From NCBI RefSeq assembly GCF_900108065.1, contig NZ_FNVQ01000001.1, positions 992,001 to 1,056,000 on the forward strand: 64,000 nt of DNA, read 5' to 3'. Under the pieces are notes generated by a model. The model ran no database searches. It worked only from the letters and a program-made list of their open reading frames with translations, and was not told the origin of the DNA. The translations under genes and the position numbers were made by a program. The stretch is from Marinobacterium lutimaris. Lineage in GTDB: Bacteria > Pseudomonadota > Gammaproteobacteria > Pseudomonadales > Balneatricaceae. Shown in pieces: positions 56,144 through 64,000 of the stretch (its first letter is position 1; each line of letters begins with the position of its first letter).

Positions 56144-57031
56144 TCAGGCGGCGTGCTGTTTCTTCATTACCTTGAGCAGGTAAAAAGAAACCACCAGCAA
56201 CATGAACAGAATCATGATCATCGACAGAGTCGCGCCGAACGGCCAGTTCCTTGAAGCCAGGAACTGCTGCTCGACCAGATTACCGATCATCACGACCTTG
56301 GCGCCACCGAGCATGGACGGCACCACGAAATTCCCCAGCGCGGGAATGAAGACCAGGATCGATCCCGCAATAACGCCGGGCAGCGTCATCGGGAAAATCA
56401 CTCGGCGGAAGGTAGTGAAAGGCGTCGCACCGAGATCCTGGGACGCTTTTATCAACTTCGGATCGAGATTCTCCACGCTTGAGTAAACCGGCAGGAACAT
56501 AAACGGAACAAAGATGTAGACCATGCCGAGAATCACCGCGGTACCGGAATACATAAGATCCAGCGGCTCCGCGATAATGCCGAGCGAGAGCAGAATCTGA
56601 TTAGCGAAGCCAGAGTCGCGCAGGATCAGGATCCAGGCGTATAGCCGGATGATCATGCTGGAGAAGAACGGCAGCGCAATCATAAAAATACAGAACGACT
56701 TCCAGCGTGATGGCATCCGACTGATCCAGAACGCGACCGGATAGCAGAGCAGCAGCGTGACCGCCACGGTTGCCAACGCCAGCCCTGCAGAGCGCAGCAG
56801 AATTTCGAGATAAACGATATCGAACTCTTCGTAGAAGCCATCTGCCCAACCGAGTACCCGACCGTAACTCCAGGGGTAGAAGCTCCACTCGACACCGCCA
56901 TACAGGCCCGGCTCAAGGAAACTGGAAACCGCCATGATCAGCAGCGGTCCGAGGAAGAACACACTGAGAAACAGCGTCGCCGGAGTCAGCAGTACCAGCA
57001 GCTGTTTCTGCTGACCGTTAAATGACCTCAT
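56144..57031 (-). CDS. potB: Polyamine ABC transporter permease PotB-like
   Basis: This 295-aa permease has six predicted helices and the EAA motif SQDLGATPFTTFRRVIFPMTLPGVI. It overlaps potA by 14 bp and precedes potC by 13 bp, so subunits are co-translated. Confidence 0.93.
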   Translation of the reverse strand: MRSFNGQQKQLLVLLTPATLFLSVFFLGPLLIMAVSSFLEPGLYGGVEWSFYPWSYGRVLGWADGFYEEFDIVYLEILLRSAGLALATVAVTLLLCYPVAFWISRMPSRWKSFCIFMIALPFFSSMIIRLYAWILILRDSGFANQILLSLGIIAEPLDLMYSGTAVILGMVYIFVPFMFLPVYSSVENLDPKLIKASQDLGATPFTTFRRVIFPMTLPGVIAGSILVFIPALGNFVVPSMLGGAKVVMIGNLVEQQFLASRNWPFGATLSMIMILFMLLVVSFYLLKVMKKQHAA

Positions 57032-58142
57032 TGACCCGCTCCCTTTCCGGAATCACGTGCCAGGCAGCCGGGTCATACTCCAGCGTCAGCGGTTGTCCGG
57101 CCTGCAGCGCTTTAAAGGAGCTGCGAATCAGTGCCGAAACCTCCTGCCCGTTACCCATGCGGCAATGCAATTGATGGTCACGACCGATAAAGACCGACTG
57201 CTCAAGCACGGCAGTAAGCCCCCTGCTTGAGCTGGGCTCGTCGGCAGCTTTGAGATGGAAATGCTCGGGCCGGATCAACAGCGATACCTGCTCGCCGGCG
57301 CTCAGGGTCGGGTTGTTACAGATCACCTCTGCGCCACCCAGGTCAACGCGACTAAACTCGGGCGTTGATTCAAGCACTCGTCCTGAGAAGATGTTGCTTT
57401 CACCGATAAACTCAGTGACAAAACGGCTGGCGGGACGGTGATAGATCTCGTCCGGCGTACCCAGCTGTTCGATCTTGCCACCATTAAGCACAACAATCCG
57501 ATCCGACATGGTCAGCGCCTCTTCCTGATCGTGGGTAACGAACAGGAAGCAGATGCCCAGCTCGGACTGGAGATTCTTCAACTCGATCTGCATCTTCGAG
57601 CGCAGGTTGCGGTCGAGCGCGGACAGCGGCTCGTCCAGCAGCAGCATTTTGGGTCGGTTGATGATCGCGCGCGCCAGGGCGACTCGTTGCTGCTGACCTC
57701 CGGAAAGCTGCGACGGCCGGCGCTTCTCGACGCCGCTAAGCCCCACCATCTCGAGCGCTTCGGACACCCGGCGGTTGCGCTCTTTTTTCGCCACACCGGC
57801 CACATCCAGCCCGTAGCCCACGTTATCGCCGATGTTCAGGTGCGGAAACAGCGCATAGGACTGGAACACGGTGTTAACCGGGCGCTGGTGCGCAGGCAAT
57901 TCAAGCAGCGAGCTACCTCCCAGCAGGATGCTGCCGCTGTCGAGCCGCTCAAACCCGGCGATAATATTCAGCAAGGTGGTCTTGCCACAGCCGGAAGGCC
58001 CCAGCAGCGTGATGAACTCATTCGACGCAACATTCAGGTTGATACCATCCAGCGCGCGTACGGAACCGCCTTCCGGCGTCGCGAAATGGCGAAATGCGTT
58101 TTTTATTTTTAGAAAATCCGGAGTCGGATCTGAAACAGCCAT
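57018..58142 (-). CDS. potA: Polyamine ABC transporter ATPase PotA-like
   Basis: This 374-aa ATPase has Walker A GPSGCGKTTL, signature LSGGQQQRVALARA, Walker B LLLDEPLSALD and a C-terminal TOBE-type regulatory domain (~285-365). It drives uptake through PotBC. A hairpin with U-tract between potD and potA probably sets lower expression than the binding protein. Confidence 0.95.
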   Translation of the reverse strand: MAVSDPTPDFLKIKNAFRHFATPEGGSVRALDGINLNVASNEFITLLGPSGCGKTTLLNIIAGFERLDSGSILLGGSSLLELPAHQRPVNTVFQSYALFPHLNIGDNVGYGLDVAGVAKKERNRRVSEALEMVGLSGVEKRRPSQLSGGQQQRVALARAIINRPKMLLLDEPLSALDRNLRSKMQIELKNLQSELGICFLFVTHDQEEALTMSDRIVVLNGGKIEQLGTPDEIYHRPASRFVTEFIGESNIFSGRVLESTPEFSRVDLGGAEVICNNPTLSAGEQVSLLIRPEHFHLKAADEPSSSRGLTAVLEQSVFIGRDHQLHCRMGNGQEVSALIRSSFKALQAGQPLTLEYDPAAWHVIPERERVNEVI

Positions 58143-58154
58143 ACTAAACCTCGG

Positions 58155-58183
58155 AAAAAAGACGCAGGCGCGGCGGCCTGCGT
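58155..58183 (-). terminator. Intercistronic terminator between potD and potA
   Basis: On the - strand ACGCAGGC-cgccgc-GCCTGCGT (58183-58162) is followed by C and TTTTTT (58160-58155). It lies 14 bp past the potD stop. Partial read-through would give high PotD and lower PotABC, as is common for binding-protein transporters. Confidence 0.85.
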
Positions 58184-58196
58184 GGTCTACAGATGA

Positions 58197-59267
58197 TCAG
58201 GACGCGGTACGGAACTTGGTCCAGACGCGGTCGTAAAGGCGGGTGCCTGTGCCCAGCTCGCGGAATATCTGCAGTTTTTCCTTGGTTTCTTCGCCCGGAT
58301 TGATGTTTTCGTCGTTACGAATGTCATCCGGCAGCAGCTCGATCGCCGCCTTGTTCATGGAGCCGTTGGTCTGCTGAACGGTGTTCAGTGCGGAGATTTC
58401 CGGCTGCAGGAAGAACTCGAGGAAACGCTTGGCGTTCTCCTTGTTCGGTGCAGTTTTAAGCACGCACATGTTTTCCTGGTACATGGTGGCGCCCTCTTCC
58501 GGGATCACGTACGCAAGGGTATCCGGCATCTCTTTCACGTAGATCATCGCACCCACGTACCACTGCGCCGCGGCGATATCGCCGGACTGAACCATGGGGA
58601 TGCTGTCATAGGTAAAGGCGGACACCTTGGGCTTGGTGTCGAGCAGGAACTGCTGGGCTGACTTGAGCTCGTCAGGGTCCACCGAGTTCACGCTGTTGCC
58701 ATCAAGCAACAGCGCAAGGCCGATATCTTCACGCATATCGTCGAGCATAACGATCTTCTTGCCCTGGTCCGGTAGCGCGAAAAACTCTTTCCAGGAGTTC
58801 AGTTCAGGTACCAGCGTTTTGTTATAGACGATACCTACACTGCCCCAGCCGTACGGCAGACAGTACTCACCTTCCGGATCTGACTCGGCCAGCAGGTGAC
58901 TAGTATCGATATTCTCAAAACCGGGCGACTGGTTGATGCCGGTTTTTTCCAGCAAGCCCAGTTGCGCCATGATGTCCTGCATGTGAACCGAGGGGAAAAC
59001 AATGTCATACCCTGTCGCGCCAACCTGCAGTTTGGCCAGCATCTCCTCGTTGGATGAGTATGTGTCCAGGTTCACCTCGATGCCGGTCTCGGCGGTAAAA
59101 CGCTCAAGCACCTCGGGATTGATATAGTCGCCCCAGTTGTAAAGATTCAGGGTTTCATCTGCCTGCGCAGATACCGAAGCACCGGCGCACGTCACGCCCA
59201 GGCAAGCCAGGGCCAGGGTTTTCTTGATCCATCTGTTACCAGCCGCAGCGGTATTAACCGACTTCAT
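58197..59267 (-). CDS. potD: Periplasmic polyamine-binding protein PotD/F-like
   Basis: This 356-aa protein starts at ATG 59267 (GGAGGCG eight bases upstream). The signal peptide (RWIKKTLALACLGVTCAGASVSAQA) is cleaved after about residue 35. The mature start DETLNLYNWGDYINPEVLERF is typical of spermidine/putrescine-binding proteins, with NWGDYI near the ligand pocket. First gene of the pot operon, divergent from an RpiR-type regulator. Confidence 0.94.
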   Translation of the reverse strand: MKSVNTAAAGNRWIKKTLALACLGVTCAGASVSAQADETLNLYNWGDYINPEVLERFTAETGIEVNLDTYSSNEEMLAKLQVGATGYDIVFPSVHMQDIMAQLGLLEKTGINQSPGFENIDTSHLLAESDPEGEYCLPYGWGSVGIVYNKTLVPELNSWKEFFALPDQGKKIVMLDDMREDIGLALLLDGNSVNSVDPDELKSAQQFLLDTKPKVSAFTYDSIPMVQSGDIAAAQWYVGAMIYVKEMPDTLAYVIPEEGATMYQENMCVLKTAPNKENAKRFLEFFLQPEISALNTVQQTNGSMNKAAIELLPDDIRNDENINPGEETKEKLQIFRELGTGTRLYDRVWTKFRTAS

Positions 59268-59397
59268 ATTTTTCGCCTCCAGGTCTGGGTGTTGAACCAC
59301 CTATTTCCTATAAACACTAGGGCGACTGGTATCTATCATTCAATATCAGTATTAGGTATATCTATAACAATATAAACTGGCTATTTCAGTGGGCATA

Positions 59398-59445
59398 AAC
59401 GGTTAATAAACCGTTAAAATTACATATAACGCACTATTAAAGTGC
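59398..59445. promoter_or_regulatory. Two dyads in the potD-rpiR divergent promoter region
   Basis: AACGGTT-AATA-AACCGTT (59398-59415) is a perfect 7-bp inverted repeat; GCACTATTAAAGTGC (59431-59445) is a second. They lie in the AT-rich gap between the divergent genes and are candidate operators for the adjacent RpiR-type regulator. Confidence 0.6.
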
Positions 59446-59516
59446 ATTCTATAGGCAGATCTACTCACTACGGCCCTATATGAACGGAAAATAGTGACCA
59501 TTTTGAGGGCATACAG

Positions 59517-60389
59517 TTGGACAGCACCTTTTCAACCAGTGGTGACTACATCTCAAGCCGCACCGCGAACAACATTCACGGCCTGTTGCCGAGCCTATCT
59601 GCGTCAGAAGCGCGAGTGGCCCAATACATCCTGCTTAACCTGGATCGCATCGCCTATGAAACGGGCGCTTCCATTGCTGAAAAGGCACTGGTCAGCCCGA
59701 TTACCGTAAGCCGCTTCCTGAAACGCGCCGGCTACAAGGGCATCGTCGAGCTCAAACAGGAGGTACTGCAGGACGATACGCTGGCGGTCGAGGAGCGCTC
59801 CGGCAAAGAACCGCTGAGCGATGAAACCCTCAAGCCGATCTTTAACAAGGACCTGCAGACACTGGTCGATCTGTTCGAGCAGTTCCAGTCGGACACCTGG
59901 CTGGGACTGGTGGATTGCGTCGCCTCGGCAAGCCAGGTCTATGTTTCCGGCTTTCAAACCGTGCGTGGTATAGCGGAAGATTTCAGCCGCCGGCTGTCAC
60001 TGGCGCGGCATGAGGTGCGTTACCTTTCGGCCCATGAAAGCATGCTCGGTGAGTGGATCAGCGATAACCGTGAACCGCAGGAGAACCCCAAGGTACTGGT
60101 ACTGATCGATGTGGTGCCCTACGCCCAGGAAGGGCGAAAGCTGTGTGAGATCGCCGCAGCCAAGGGAATCAAACTGGTGATTCTTACCGACGAATTCTGC
60201 TACTGGGCGCGGGATTACACGCCGTACATTATCCATGCAAAGTCGAAAACAGGACTGTTTCTTGAGTCTACCTGGGGACTGGTGCTGACCACCAATATGC
60301 TCTGCGACCAGGTTGCGCACCGTAACCAGGACAGCGGGCGGCGAACCAAGGAGTGGTTGCAGCTGGCCCAGCATCTGAATCTATTCTGA
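59517..60389 (+). CDS. RpiR/MurR-family transcriptional regulator
   Basis: This 290-aa regulator starts at TTG 59517 with GAGGG seven bases ahead. The N-terminal HTH domain (~20-95: PSLSASEARVAQYILLNLDRIAYETGASIAEKALVSPITVSRFLKRAGY) is followed by a SIS domain (~125-260). RpiR proteins usually sense sugar phosphates, so its position opposite a polyamine-type transporter is unusual. It likely controls the pot operon through the dyads in the shared promoter region. Confidence 0.9.
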   Translation: MDSTFSTSGDYISSRTANNIHGLLPSLSASEARVAQYILLNLDRIAYETGASIAEKALVSPITVSRFLKRAGYKGIVELKQEVLQDDTLAVEERSGKEPLSDETLKPIFNKDLQTLVDLFEQFQSDTWLGLVDCVASASQVYVSGFQTVRGIAEDFSRRLSLARHEVRYLSAHESMLGEWISDNREPQENPKVLVLIDVVPYAQEGRKLCEIAAAKGIKLVILTDEFCYWARDYTPYIIHAKSKTGLFLESTWGLVLTTNMLCDQVAHRNQDSGRRTKEWLQLAQHLNLF

Positions 60390-60448
60390 TCCAGGCCTAT
60401 CTTCTGGCCAGTGCTATGACCTGCTCTCGGACGTCTGTTTGATCCGGT

Positions 60449-62317
60449 TCAGCGCTCCTGATTGATCAGGCGGCGATAGAAACACAACTCACGCTCGAGC
60501 ACCTCTACCTGGTTACTGGCTTTGCGAAAACCGTGGCCCTCGCCGGCAAAATGATACTCCTCTACTGGAATAGCCCGCTCACGCAGGGATTGCGCCATGC
60601 TGCGGGTCTGTTCCGGCAGCACCACCGGATCCTCCTCGCCCTGGAAGAAGATCACCGGCGCGTTGATCTTATCGACGTTATGCAGTGGGGAACGCTCGTT
60701 ATAGGGGCTGGATTCAAGCTCCGGATCACCGATCAGCCAATGCAGATAACGCGACTCGAATTTGTGGGTGATATCGTTAAGACGACGGGGATCCGAAACA
60801 CCGTAAAGGCTGGCACCGGCGCTGAACAGATCGGAGTTCGCCAGCGCACTCAGCACCGTATAGCCACCGGCGCTGTTGCCGCGAATAAACAGCGCGCCCG
60901 AATCAGCAACGCCCTCGCTGACTAATGCTCCAGCCACCGTTTCTACATCTTCCACATCCGCTTTGCCCCAGCTCCCGGCCAACTGCATGCGAAAATCACG
61001 GCCGAAGCCTGTGCTGCCGCGGTAGTTAACATCGGCGATCATAAAACCGCGCTGCAGCCAGAACTGGATCGCCGGCCGGAAACTCGGCGCGGTCATCGCC
61101 GTGGGTCCACCATGGGTGTAGATGATCAACGGCAGCGGTTCGGAGCCAAGCGGCGTGGGCCGGTAGAGAAAATAGGGAATCTGATCCCCTGCCTTGCTGG
61201 CAGCGATGCGCGATTCCGGTGCTGTCACAGGGTAATCCGGCGTTTCGCCTCCGGTCAGGGTTGCGCTTGCCGCCGTGGCGGTCTGGTTATCGATGGTGAG
61301 GTGCAGAACTGCAGGCATGCGGTTGGTAAACTCGGCGGCGCAGCTGCAGTGGCTATCTTCCAATACCAGTGAATGCAGTCGCGCAGCGGGCTGATCGATA
61401 TAGAGCTGCTGCCACTGGCCCGCCTTATGAACAAACAGCCGGGAATAACCGCGACTCTGACCTATCGCGATCAGTTCGCCACCTGGCGCCCATCCATAGG
61501 TGCTCAGGCCAAACTGCCAGGGTGCGGTCGTGAATTCGGTTTGGGCGGGCGTTTCGCCCTGCAGAGGTACAAAGCCTGCGCCGCTAAGCTGCTCGATACT
61601 CCACCAGCCGTCACGATCGACCACTGCATGCAAACTGCCGGATGGCGAGAACTTCGGCTGCGCCCAGGCGGCATCGATATCGGATACCTGACGTATCTGT
61701 ACCAAACGCCCGTTGGGTTCAATATCGGCCAGCATCAACCGGGTCCGGTCCCAGGGCTGATAGGGATGATTCCACTCTATCCACGCCAGTTGCGCCCCAT
61801 CCGGGCTCAGCGCTGGGGAGCTGTAAAAGTCGGCCCCCTCTGCTAATACCGTTAACCGCCCCTCTTCCGTGATTGCGCTCAGATAGTTGGCGGGTTCGTT
61901 ACCCCGGTCGCTGCTGGTCTCGCAAACACAGATCAGGCGCTGACGCACCTCATCATATTGCAGATCCGCCATTCGCGTGCGGTTATAGGCGGTCAGTTTT
62001 CGCGGTGCGATCGCACCGGAGAGGCTGGTCACCCAGATCTGCTGATCCGAATCATTGACGAAAAACGCCTGATCCCGCCCTCGACACCAGGCACCACCGC
62101 CATAAGAATGCACCTTGCTGCGTACGCTGAATTGTTCCGGCAACAGCGACACCGCATGATGGCTTTCAAACCTGCAGAGCTGGTTGATCCCCTTTTCCGC
62201 GTCGTAACGAACCCCATAGGTGCGGCCGCGAAAAATGCACAGTGACGAATACTGATGAAAGGATGCGACCGCGTCGGTCGCACTAATCGGTTGGACTGCC
62301 TGATCGGGCAAAAACAC
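60449..62317 (-). CDS. pqqH: S9-family prolyl oligopeptidase-like protein (PqqH-like)
   Basis: This 622-aa protein has an N-terminal beta-propeller (~1-360) and a C-terminal alpha/beta-hydrolase domain. The nucleophile Ser lies in RGNSAGGYT near 485, Asp in [11 protein letters not shown] near 570 and His in [10 protein letters not shown] near 602. GTG at 62317 has AGAGG six bases upstream and overlaps pqqE by 35 bp. Pseudomonads carry a peptidase at this place next to pqqE; a role in PQQ precursor processing is inferred, not proven. Confidence 0.88.
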   Translation of the reverse strand: MFLPDQAVQPISATDAVASFHQYSSLCIFRGRTYGVRYDAEKGINQLCRFESHHAVSLLPEQFSVRSKVHSYGGGAWCRGRDQAFFVNDSDQQIWVTSLSGAIAPRKLTAYNRTRMADLQYDEVRQRLICVCETSSDRGNEPANYLSAITEEGRLTVLAEGADFYSSPALSPDGAQLAWIEWNHPYQPWDRTRLMLADIEPNGRLVQIRQVSDIDAAWAQPKFSPSGSLHAVVDRDGWWSIEQLSGAGFVPLQGETPAQTEFTTAPWQFGLSTYGWAPGGELIAIGQSRGYSRLFVHKAGQWQQLYIDQPAARLHSLVLEDSHCSCAAEFTNRMPAVLHLTIDNQTATAASATLTGGETPDYPVTAPESRIAASKAGDQIPYFLYRPTPLGSEPLPLIIYTHGGPTAMTAPSFRPAIQFWLQRGFMIADVNYRGSTGFGRDFRMQLAGSWGKADVEDVETVAGALVSEGVADSGALFIRGNSAGGYTVLSALANSDLFSAGASLYGVSDPRRLNDITHKFESRYLHWLIGDPELESSPYNERSPLHNVDKINAPVIFFQGEEDPVVLPEQTRSMAQSLRERAIPVEEYHFAGEGHGFRKASNQVEVLERELCFYRRLINQER

Positions 62318-63503
62318 GCGGATCCTCTACCTGACCTCGAGCGCCTTTCGCAAATTCCCTGGAGTTACGCTCGTTCCTGAAGGTGATGTTGCTTTCAGTA
62401 TACTCAGCTTCCGCCGCTTGTCTCGCCTCCAGGATAAGGCCGTGATCCGGCGACTTGCCGCACACCGGGTCCGCCGCGTGCATATCACCGGTCATCATAT
62501 ATGCCTGACAACGGCAGCCGCCGTGGTCCTGCTCTTTTTCACTGCAGGAACGACAGGGTTCCTTCATCCAGTGGTCGCCACGGAAGTAGTTAAAACCGGT
62601 GGACTCGTTCCAGATCTGCTCAATGCTCGAGTCTTTCACATTGGGGAATTCCAGCGGCAGCATGCGGGCGCTGTGACAGGGCAAGGCGGTGCCGTCCGGC
62701 GTGACGGTAAGGAAGATCTCGCCCCAGCCATTCATGCACTTCTTCGGCCGCTCTTCGTAGTAATCCGGGGTGACAAAGATCAGCTTGACCGGGTTGCCCT
62801 CGGCCTGAAGCTTTTCCCTGTACTCATTGGTGATCCGTTCGGCACGTTCAAGCTGGGCGCGGGTCGGCAGCAGGTCCTCACGGTTCTCATAGGCCCAGCC
62901 GTAATACTGGCAGGTGGCCAGTTCGACATAGTCTGCTTCCAGCTCAACGCAGAGCTCGATAATCCGGTCGATGCGATCGATATTGTGTTTATGCGTTACG
63001 AAGTTAAGCACCATGGGATAACCCTGGGCTTTAACCTCGCGGGCGATTTTCAGCTTCTGCTCGAACGCCTTCTTGGAGCCCGCCAGCAGGTTGTTGACCT
63101 CCTCATCGGCGGCCTGAAAGCTGACCTGGATATGATCGAGCCCCGCCTCGCGAAACGCCGCTATGCGCTGCCCAGTAAGACCTATACCTGAGGTAATCAG
63201 GTTGGTGTAAAAGCCAAGCTGACGCGCTTCGGCAATCAGCGTTTCCAGATCACGGCGTACCAGGGGCTCTCCCCCGGAAAAGCCGAGCTGAGCAGCCCCC
63301 ATGGCGCGGGCCTGACGAAACACATCGATCCACTCTTCAGTGCTGAGTTCCGCACCGGCGCCAGCGAAATCTAGGGGATTGCTGCAGTACGGACACTGCA
63401 AAGGGCATTTATAGGTCAGCTCGGCCAGCAGCCATAGGGGCTGACCATGGGGGCGTGCTTCTCTTGCCAAATGATTAGCGGTAGTGGATCCAGCGTTGCT
63501 CAC
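62283..63503 (-). CDS. pqqE: PqqA peptide cyclase PqqE (radical SAM)
   Basis: This 406-aa radical SAM enzyme links Glu and Tyr side chains in PqqA, the first step of PQQ synthesis. The start is GTG at 63503 with GGAGG upstream, overlapping pqqD by 29 bp; the longer open frame lacks such signals. The SAM cluster is C33-x3-C37-x2-C40 in [12 protein letters not shown]-terminal SPASM region carries [18 protein letters not shown]. Confidence 0.96.
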   Translation of the reverse strand: MSNAGSTTANHLAREARPHGQPLWLLAELTYKCPLQCPYCSNPLDFAGAGAELSTEEWIDVFRQARAMGAAQLGFSGGEPLVRRDLETLIAEARQLGFYTNLITSGIGLTGQRIAAFREAGLDHIQVSFQAADEEVNNLLAGSKKAFEQKLKIAREVKAQGYPMVLNFVTHKHNIDRIDRIIELCVELEADYVELATCQYYGWAYENREDLLPTRAQLERAERITNEYREKLQAEGNPVKLIFVTPDYYEERPKKCMNGWGEIFLTVTPDGTALPCHSARMLPLEFPNVKDSSIEQIWNESTGFNYFRGDHWMKEPCRSCSEKEQDHGGCRCQAYMMTGDMHAADPVCGKSPDHGLILEARQAAEAEYTESNITFRNERNSREFAKGARGQVEDPRVFARSGSPTD

Positions 63504-63771
63504 GGGCCACCTCCATAAACTCCAGGACATCGCCGCTCAGGTCACCGGCATCGGGAAAGCGCTCCATCAATGCCGCGCAGATATCGACCACGGAGCGCTC
63601 GCCATCCACCAGTGACAGAATTTCGCCGGCACTCTGGTTCAGCTTCACCATGCCTTCAGGGTAAAGCAGTACGTAGGCCTGCTGAGCGGGCTCCCACTGG
63701 AAGCGGAACATCCGCTCCAGCGCCGGAATCTGACCTGATCCGTTCACTGCAGAATTTAGTTGATTGCTCAT
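63475..63771 (-). CDS. pqqD: PQQ biosynthesis peptide chaperone PqqD
   Basis: This 98-aa protein of the RiPP recognition element type binds PqqA and presents it to Pqq[30 protein letters not shown] is the conserved core. It overlaps pqqC by 4 bp and pqqE by 29 bp, fitting their physical interaction. Confidence 0.96.
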   Translation of the reverse strand: MSNQLNSAVNGSGQIPALERMFRFQWEPAQQAYVLLYPEGMVKLNQSAGEILSLVDGERSVVDICAALMERFPDAGDLSGDVLEFMEVAREQRWIHYR

Positions 63772-64000
63772 CGGAACAGCCCCTTGTGATAGACCCTGTC
63801 ACGAGTAACTGTGTGATAAGGCGGACGGTCGAGCTCATAGGCCATTGTCATCGCATCGAGCATGCTCCAGAGCACGTCGAGCTTGAACTGAAGGATCTCC
63901 AGCATCCGCTGCTGCTGCTCGCGGGTTTTGTAGAAATCCAGGGTGATCTCCATCCCCTGCTGCACATCGCGGCGCGCTTCACTCAGGCGATTGCGGAAGT
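63768..64000 (-). CDS. pqqC: Pyrroloquinoline-quinone synthase PqqC, C-terminal part
   Basis: The last ~77 codons of pqqC run off the right edge of the window. The visible end ([11 protein letters not shown] ... [23 protein letters not shown]) is the conserved terminal helix pair. PqqC performs the final ring closure and oxidation to PQQ. pqqB and pqqA are expected just outside. Confidence 0.93.
   Translation of the reverse strand, partial: FRNRLSEARRDVQQGMEITLDFYKTREQQQRMLEILQFKLDVLWSMLDAMTMAYELDRPPYHTVTRDRVYHKGLFR

Overview
The window is chromosomal DNA from a gammaproteobacterium, most likely a marine heterotroph in or near the Oceanospirillales/Pseudomonadales. The supporting gene orders are: uvrC-pgsA-tRNA(Gly)-tRNA(Cys); yceD-rpmF-plsX-fabD-fabG-acpP-fabF-pabC-mltG-tmk-holB-pilZ-tatD without fabH next to plsX, as in pseudomonads; tusDCB followed by tusE; and an ercS/ercA ... 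pqqCDE-pqqH neighbourhood like that of PQQ-dependent ethanol oxidisers. This placement is inferred from gene content and synteny, not from a search.

Layout. 1-1860: end of a D-2-hydroxyacid dehydrogenase gene and an FMN-dependent L-lactate dehydrogenase. 1930-8090: an accessory region, visibly more AT-rich than its flanks. It holds a Sel1-like/zinc-ribbon gene pair on + and an integron cassette array on -, with four cassette genes each followed by a recognisable attC site. No integrase gene is present. A LexA box, a leader-like 31-codon ORF and an 11-bp direct repeat lie at the upstream end of the array. 8093-18326: fatty-acid oxidation (thiolase, FadB, a large acyl-CoA dehydrogenase, ETF beta/alpha, ETF:quinone oxidoreductase) with a divergent AraC-type regulator. 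18500-20540: DUF1330 protein, SDR, and a foreign-looking gene next to tRNA-Cys. 20814-25900: tRNAs, pgsA, uvrC, a DUF1853 protein and a DMT transporter. 26000-34050: assorted housekeeping genes (tusDCBE, truC, mtnN, yccA-like, cheW, malate dehydrogenase, tRNA-Ser) and an unannotated 46-aa membrane protein.

34208-46835 is one long - strand run for envelope lipid synthesis and cell division (fatty-acid synthesis, PlsX, L32, folate, MltG, Tmk, HolB), followed by maf, sppA and a HAD phosphatase. 46924-50385 carries an Fe-S oxidoreductase with a small partner, and NDH-2.

50582-64000 looks like an alcohol/amine metabolism neighbourhood. It has a soluble hybrid histidine kinase overlapping an ErcA-type iron alcohol dehydrogenase, a GFA-type protein, a P1-family peptidase, a complete PotDABC polyamine importer with a divergent RpiR-type regulator, and the downstream half of a PQQ biosynthesis operon (pqqC end, pqqD, pqqE, pqqH).

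The most novel part is the integrase-less cassette array at about 3705-7540. Two of its four cassette genes show features of nuclease/RNase folds (a D...QxK motif and an RNxxxxH HEPN-like motif), and two carry Cys/His metal-binding clusters. None has an assigned function.
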